Of a stretch of DNA of 64,000 nucleotides, positions 60,550-64,000 are shown one piece after another. The translations under genes were made by a program, and so were the position numbers. This stretch comes from JANPPS01 sp965246835 (GTDB lineage: Bacteria > Pseudomonadota > Alphaproteobacteria > Acetobacterales > Acetobacteraceae). The number at the start of each line of letters is the position of its first letter. Position 1 is the first letter of the stretch. Location of the stretch: contig CBDFFQ010000001.1 in the NCBI GenBank assembly GCA_965246835.1, positions 2,294,001 to 2,358,000 of the forward strand, in the 5' to 3' direction. The notes under the pieces were generated by a model. It worked only from the letters and a program-made list of their open reading frames with translations. It ran no database searches and had not been told where the DNA came from.

Positions 60550-61047
60550 CTATCGAAGTTGCCCTGTCTCAAAGCCGTTCGCGCGGCCGAGTTCCCCCCA
60601 GCGTGACGCAGCCCTGTCATCGTCGGCCCGCGCCTCGACCCAACGAGAGACGCCGCCGGCTGATTCCTCGCGTTTCCAGAACGGCGCCCGGGTCTTGAGC
60701 CAGTCGATCAGGAACGCCGTCGCGTCCAGCGCTGCCTGCCGATGCGCGCTGGTTGCCAGCACCAGCACGATCGGCTCTCCCGGCAGCATGCGCCCGACGC
60801 GATGCACCACGGTGCAGCCGGACAGCTCCCACCGCCGCTCTGCCTCCTCTGCGATGGACGTGAGTGCGCGCTCCGTCATGCCGGGGTAGTGCTCGAGCGT
60901 CATGGCCACCACCGGCTCACCGGCGTGACTGTCGCGCACCACCCCCAGAAAGCAGCCGAGGCCGCCGATATCGGTTCGCCCGGTGAGGAGTGCCGCGATC
61001 TCCGCCCCGGTATCGAACGGCGCCGCCTGCACCCGGATCGTGGCCAT
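60550..61047 (-). CDS. moaE: Molybdopterin synthase catalytic subunit
   Basis: The 165-residue protein carries the MoaE pattern: G-A-x-x-x-F-L-G-V-V-R-D in the form C-F-L-G-V-V-R-D, L-E-H-Y-P-G-M, the H-R-V-G conserved site and K-T-R-A-P-F-W-K-R-E. It joins MoaD-thiocarboxylate sulfur to precursor Z. Its ATG overlaps the moaD stop by one base. Confidence 0.94.
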   Translation of the reverse strand: MATIRVQAAPFDTGAEIAALLTGRTDIGGLGCFLGVVRDSHAGEPVVAMTLEHYPGMTERALTSIAEEAERRWELSGCTVVHRVGRMLPGEPIVLVLATSAHRQAALDATAFLIDWLKTRAPFWKREESAGGVSRWVEARADDDRAASRWGELGRANGFETGQLR

Positions 61048-61298
61048 CAGCCGCCGGTCACCGGGGGGAAGAACGCGACCTCGTCGGTGTCATGGACCGG
61101 GGTGTCCGGGGTGGCGAATTCCTGGTTCACGGCCGCCCGAATCGATGCGTCATCCCGAAAAGCGGCCATGCCGGCGGCGTCGCGGGCGCGGAGGTGTCCG
61201 ACCAGGCCGGCCACGTCCGTCACGCCCCCTGGTAATGTCAGGGCCTCTTCGCCCCGGCCCATGCGTTCGCGCAGCCAGGCGAAATACAGGATCTGCAT
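61047..61298 (-). CDS. moaD: Molybdopterin synthase sulfur-carrier subunit
   Basis: The 83-residue ubiquitin-like protein ends in P-P-V-T-G-G, the C-terminal double glycine that is thiocarboxylated. It supplies sulfur to MoaE. It is between a lipoprotein gene and moaE with one-base overlaps on both sides (TGATG). Confidence 0.93.
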   Translation of the reverse strand: MQILYFAWLRERMGRGEEALTLPGGVTDVAGLVGHLRARDAAGMAAFRDDASIRAAVNQEFATPDTPVHDTDEVAFFPPVTGG

Positions 61299-61918
61299 CA
61301 GCGTGGCGTGGGGATGGTCTGCACGGTCCCGTTCGGGTTGATGATCGTGCTGGTGCCGTTGCCGTTGGGGACCATGATGGCGCCGGGTCCTTGCGGGGTG
61401 TTGAGCTGGCGGTAGCCGCTGGTGCCGCCGGAATCGATGGCTGGGCCCTGTGGGGTTTGCACGACGCCGCCCTGGGGTCCGCGGCCTGGCACGCTGTTGC
61501 GCGGCGGCGGTGGGGTCGCGCGGAAGCGGGGCGGGGCGGCGAGATCGGGCTCGACCGAGCCGGGCGGGGTGGAGCTGCCCCGCGCAGTGGGTCGGGGCTG
61601 CCGCCCGGCGGGCAGGCCCGGTTCGGCGCCCGGCACCGTGGTGGGCTCGAAGCCCCGGCGGGATTCTTGATTGGTGTTGGTTTGGAGGTCCGAGAGCGTC
61701 GGGTCCGGCGCTTGCTGGCCGGGCCAGACATTGCCGGGTTCGGGCTGCAGGGGCGTGATCTCGGTCGGCTGGCCCAGCGCGCGGCGCACGTTCTCGCTAT
61801 CGGCCATCGGCAGGTTGGGGTTGTAGTCCGGGATGGAGAAGGTGTGATCCAGGAACTCCCCGAACCCGGTGCAGCCCGCGAGCAGGAGCGGGAGGATGAT
61901 CAGGGCGGTGCGCCGCAT
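61298..61918 (-). CDS. Pro/Gly-rich lipoprotein of unknown function
   Basis: The ATG at 61918 gives 206 residues with a lipoprotein signal ending L-L-L-A-G-C. The rest is largely disordered: Pro, Gly, Thr and Asn make up most of residues 60-206, with T-P-Q-G-P twice and N-P-N-G-T near the end. No family is recognised. It is co-translated with moaD downstream and follows pgsA by 88 nt. Confidence 0.75.
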   Translation of the reverse strand: MRRTALIILPLLLAGCTGFGEFLDHTFSIPDYNPNLPMADSENVRRALGQPTEITPLQPEPGNVWPGQQAPDPTLSDLQTNTNQESRRGFEPTTVPGAEPGLPAGRQPRPTARGSSTPPGSVEPDLAAPPRFRATPPPPRNSVPGRGPQGGVVQTPQGPAIDSGGTSGYRQLNTPQGPGAIMVPNGNGTSTIINPNGTVQTIPTPR

Positions 61919-62006
61919 GGGTCTGTAGGCTCCTGGTCCGGCGCCGCGAGCCGGCTGGCTGTTGGGGCGGAAGCGGGCGGGAATGTGCACGCTCGGGTGC
62001 AATCGC

Positions 62007-62588
62007 TCAACCCCGGCCATGCTGCCCGGCGTGGCGCAGCCCGGCTGTCAGATAGTCCCATCCGGTATAGAGCGTGAGCGCGGCGGCGACCCAGAGCATG
62101 GCCTCCCCGATATCCTGCACCGGCAGGAAGCCGAGGTGGAGCAGCGCCCCCGTGTCGTCTCCGGCCAGCAAGGTGCCGAGCGCGCCCATCTGCACCCCGG
62201 TCTTCCATTTCGCCAGTCCCGTGACGGGCAGCCCCACCCGGAGCCCGGCCAAGTATTCCCGCAACCCGCTGACCAGGATTTCCCGGAGCAAAATCACGAT
62301 GGCGGGATACAGGCCCCACATCGACAGCCGGTCCTGCCCGGCGAGCAGCATAAGGGTCGCGCCCACCAGCAGCTTGTCGGCGATCGGGTCCAGCATGCGG
62401 CCCACGTCCGACATCTGCCGCCGGCTGCGCGCCAGCTTGCCGTCGAAATAATCCGTGATGCCCGCCGCGGCGAACACGATGCAGGCCAGAAGGTCGCCCA
62501 TCGGCGTGCGCCATGCCACCAGCACCACCAGCACCGGGATAGCGGCGATGCGCGACAGCGTCAGCACGTTGGGCAGGTCGGTCAGCAT
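62007..62588 (-). CDS. pgsA: CDP-diacylglycerol-glycerol-3-phosphate 3-phosphatidyltransferase
   Basis: The 193-residue membrane enzyme makes phosphatidylglycerol phosphate. The CDP-alcohol phosphatidyltransferase motif is intact: D-Y-F-D-G-K-L-A-R ... G-R-M-L-D-P-I-A-D (about residues 46-71). Four to five hydrophobic segments are visible. It heads the pgsA-lipoprotein-moaD-moaE run. Confidence 0.93.
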   Translation of the reverse strand: MLTDLPNVLTLSRIAAIPVLVVLVAWRTPMGDLLACIVFAAAGITDYFDGKLARSRRQMSDVGRMLDPIADKLLVGATLMLLAGQDRLSMWGLYPAIVILLREILVSGLREYLAGLRVGLPVTGLAKWKTGVQMGALGTLLAGDDTGALLHLGFLPVQDIGEAMLWVAAALTLYTGWDYLTAGLRHAGQHGRG

Positions 62589-62661
62589 GGGACCGCTATA
62601 GAGGCAAAACGGGCCGCGGTCAGCCTTGCACGGGGGCGGCCCGCTCCGGCATCGTGGCGGC

Positions 62662-63555
62662 ATGTTCCGACCTGCCGGCATCCACGTCGTACTGTATGCG
62701 TTCTTCGACAGCCAGGACCGGCTGGACCGGGAAGCGATGCGCCGCCAGATGCAGGCGGTGGTGGCGGGCGGCGCGCAGGGCGCCATGGTGCTGGGGCTCG
62801 CGACCGAGGTGTCGAAGCTGACGCCGGCCGAACGGCGGCAGGTCATTTCCTGGGCGGTGGAGGACCTCGCGGGCACCGGTCTGCCGCTGGCCGCCACGAT
62901 CTTCGGCCGGTCCCCGTCCGAGCAGGTCGCGGCGCTGCGGGAGGCGGAGGCGGCGGGGGCGGCGTGGGTGATCCTGCAGCCGCCGCCATTTCCGGGCATG
63001 CCGGAGCCGGAGCTGATGGCGTTCCTGGGACCGGTGATCGACGCCGCCACGGTCCCAGTCGGGCTGCAGAACGCGCCGGACCTCATGGGCATCGGCCTCA
63101 GCCCGGCCAACCTGGCCGCGCTGGCTGCCCGGCATCCTAAGCTGTGCGTACTGAAAGCCGAGGGGCCGGCCACGCTGATCGAGGACGTGGTGCGGCGGAC
63201 CGCGCTGCCGGTGCTGAACGGGCGGGGCGGGCTGGAATTGCCGGACAATCTGCGCGCGGGCGCCGCGGGGATGATCCCGGCGCCCGATTGCTTCGACGTG
63301 CAGGTGCGGATCGTCGACGCGATGGCGCGGGGCCACGAGTCGGAGGCGGAGCGGCTGTATCGCGAGATCCTGCCGGCGATCGTGTTCGCGATGGCGTCCG
63401 TCGATCACCTGGTGTGCTACGGCAAGCGGATCGTGGCGGCCCGGCTGGGGTTGGGCCGGGTGTGGGACCGGGCGCCGGGCCTCACGCCTTCGGATTTCGG
63501 GCTGGCGGTGACGGAGCGGCTGGCGGCCGGGCTGGGGCCGTTGGCGGCCACGTAG
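62662..63555 (+). CDS. DapA/NanA-superfamily aldolase-like protein
   Basis: The ATG at 62662 gives 297 residues of the dihydrodipicolinate synthase/N-acetylneuraminate lyase superfamily. The Schiff-base lysine is visible in C-V-L-K-A-E-G (about residue 164). The conserved tyrosine of the Y-N-x-P motif is replaced by glutamine (L-Q-N-A-P), so it is unlikely to be a true DapA. A 2-keto-acid aldolase or hydrolase on sugar acids is more probable. Nearby genes do not help. Confidence 0.85.
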   Translation: MFRPAGIHVVLYAFFDSQDRLDREAMRRQMQAVVAGGAQGAMVLGLATEVSKLTPAERRQVISWAVEDLAGTGLPLAATIFGRSPSEQVAALREAEAAGAAWVILQPPPFPGMPEPELMAFLGPVIDAATVPVGLQNAPDLMGIGLSPANLAALAARHPKLCVLKAEGPATLIEDVVRRTALPVLNGRGGLELPDNLRAGAAGMIPAPDCFDVQVRIVDAMARGHESEAERLYREILPAIVFAMASVDHLVCYGKRIVAARLGLGRVWDRAPGLTPSDFGLAVTERLAAGLGPLAAT

Positions 63556-63637
63556 CCCCGCCGCCATTCGTTACAACAATTTTAATTCGCTATCGTAACG
63601 CAAGCGCGTAGTGTTGTCGCGTAATGGAGGAAAGACC

Positions 63638-64000
63638 ATGCGCCGAACCGCTCTCATGGCCGGCTTGCTGTTGGCGCCGGTTGCCGTCCCGGCCGCGTCG
63701 GCCGCGACCCTGACCCAAACGATCGTTGCGATCCAGAACATCCCGGACTTCACGCCGTTCGACCTGAAAGGCCAGCCCTTCAACCCGGCGCTCGGCATCC
63801 TGACCCAGGTGACGGGAACGCTGAGCGGGACGTATCTGCCGGACATCTTCCGCAGCCTGGGCCCGTTCCCGGCCACGACGCCGCTGGCTACGAGCTGGTT
63901 CCTGTTTGCCGAGTTCAGCCCGCTGAACCGGTTCAGCGGCACGCTGCCCAACCAGACCGGGACGTTGTCGGGCGGCACGGGCGGGTTGAGCGGGGATTAC
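63638..64000 (+). CDS. Secreted choice-of-anchor-E-like protein, 5' part
   Basis: The gene runs off the window. GGAGGAAAG precedes the ATG at 63638. The first 20-22 residues are a signal peptide (cleaved after A-S-A). The mature start, with T-Q-T-I, I-P-D-F, P-F-D-L-K-G-Q-P-F-N-P-A-L-G-I-L and V-T-G-T-L-S-G-T-Y, resembles choice-of-anchor-E domains of exported surface proteins, often with a PEP-CTERM tail. The C-terminus is not visible. The upstream 80 bp are relatively A/T-rich and may hold the promoter. Confidence 0.75.
   Translation, partial: MRRTALMAGLLLAPVAVPAASAATLTQTIVAIQNIPDFTPFDLKGQPFNPALGILTQVTGTLSGTYLPDIFRSLGPFPATTPLATSWFLFAEFSPLNRFSGTLPNQTGTLSGGTGGLSGDY

Overview
The window is about 70 % GC, gene-dense and looks like the chromosome of an alphaproteobacterium, most likely an Acetobacteraceae (Rhodospirillales) member. 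That placement is an inference from the very high GC, the hopanoid gene order, the lgt-midA-pgeF block, the phasin and the general protein character. No rRNA, tRNA, CRISPR array, integrase or transposase gene was seen.

Region 1 (1-9.2 kb): the tail of an ABC exporter, a degenerate GGDEF protein, an nfeD/stomatin pair, a C13 peptidase, a DUF2066 protein, a YagU-like membrane protein, and a complete branched-chain-amino-acid-type ABC transporter operon (substrate-binding protein, LivH, a fused LivM-LivG, LivF).

Region 2 (9.3-36.7 kb) is an unusually complete hopanoid island. On the minus strand dxs-hpnM-hpnI-hpnJ-hpnK runs as a chain of tightly packed or overlapping genes facing the transporter gene hpnN. 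Divergent from dxs are ispH and hpnH. After an interlude (secreted unknown, ureohydrolase, DCC-family remnant, dehydrogenase/DUF4166 protein, thioesterase, TetR regulator) comes the core squalene-hopene operon hpnA-B-C-D-E-shc-hpnG on the minus strand, mostly joined by 1-4 nt overlaps. hpnL is divergent from hpnA and is translationally coupled to a NodU/CmcH-type carbamoyltransferase. Together these genes supply isoprenoid units (Dxs, IspH), make squalene (HpnC/D/E), cyclise it (Shc), add and trim the adenosyl-derived side chain (HpnH, HpnG), decorate it (HpnI/J/K, possibly the carbamoyltransferase) and move it (HpnN, HpnM, HpnL). I see no hpnO, hpnP or hpnR in the window.

Region 3 (36.7-64 kb) is housekeeping and envelope: retropepsin-like protease, ychF-pth-rplY, a DUF2339 protein, a DUF892 protein, a glycosyltransferase, prs, a lipoprotein, pgeF-midA-lgt-rfaD, ubiK, ybjN-proC, a TetR-like regulator, a phasin, Uma2, a two-component system with a MarR regulator, ilvE, a polytopic membrane protein, a tandem-repeat lipoprotein, moaE-moaD, a lipoprotein, pgsA, a DapA-superfamily protein and the start of a secreted choice-of-anchor-E-like protein.

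The points most worth a second look are: the carbamoyltransferase beside hpnL, a candidate for an undescribed hopanoid-carbamoylating step; an HpnA with a roughly 270-residue Pro/Ala-rich extension carrying four evenly spaced tyrosine motifs; an apparent CTG start for hpnG overlapping the shc stop codon; palindromic repeats inserted in frame inside hpnB and midA; a 163-bp element with terminal inverted repeats between rplY and pth; and a membrane-protein start codon in the loop of a terminator-like hairpin.
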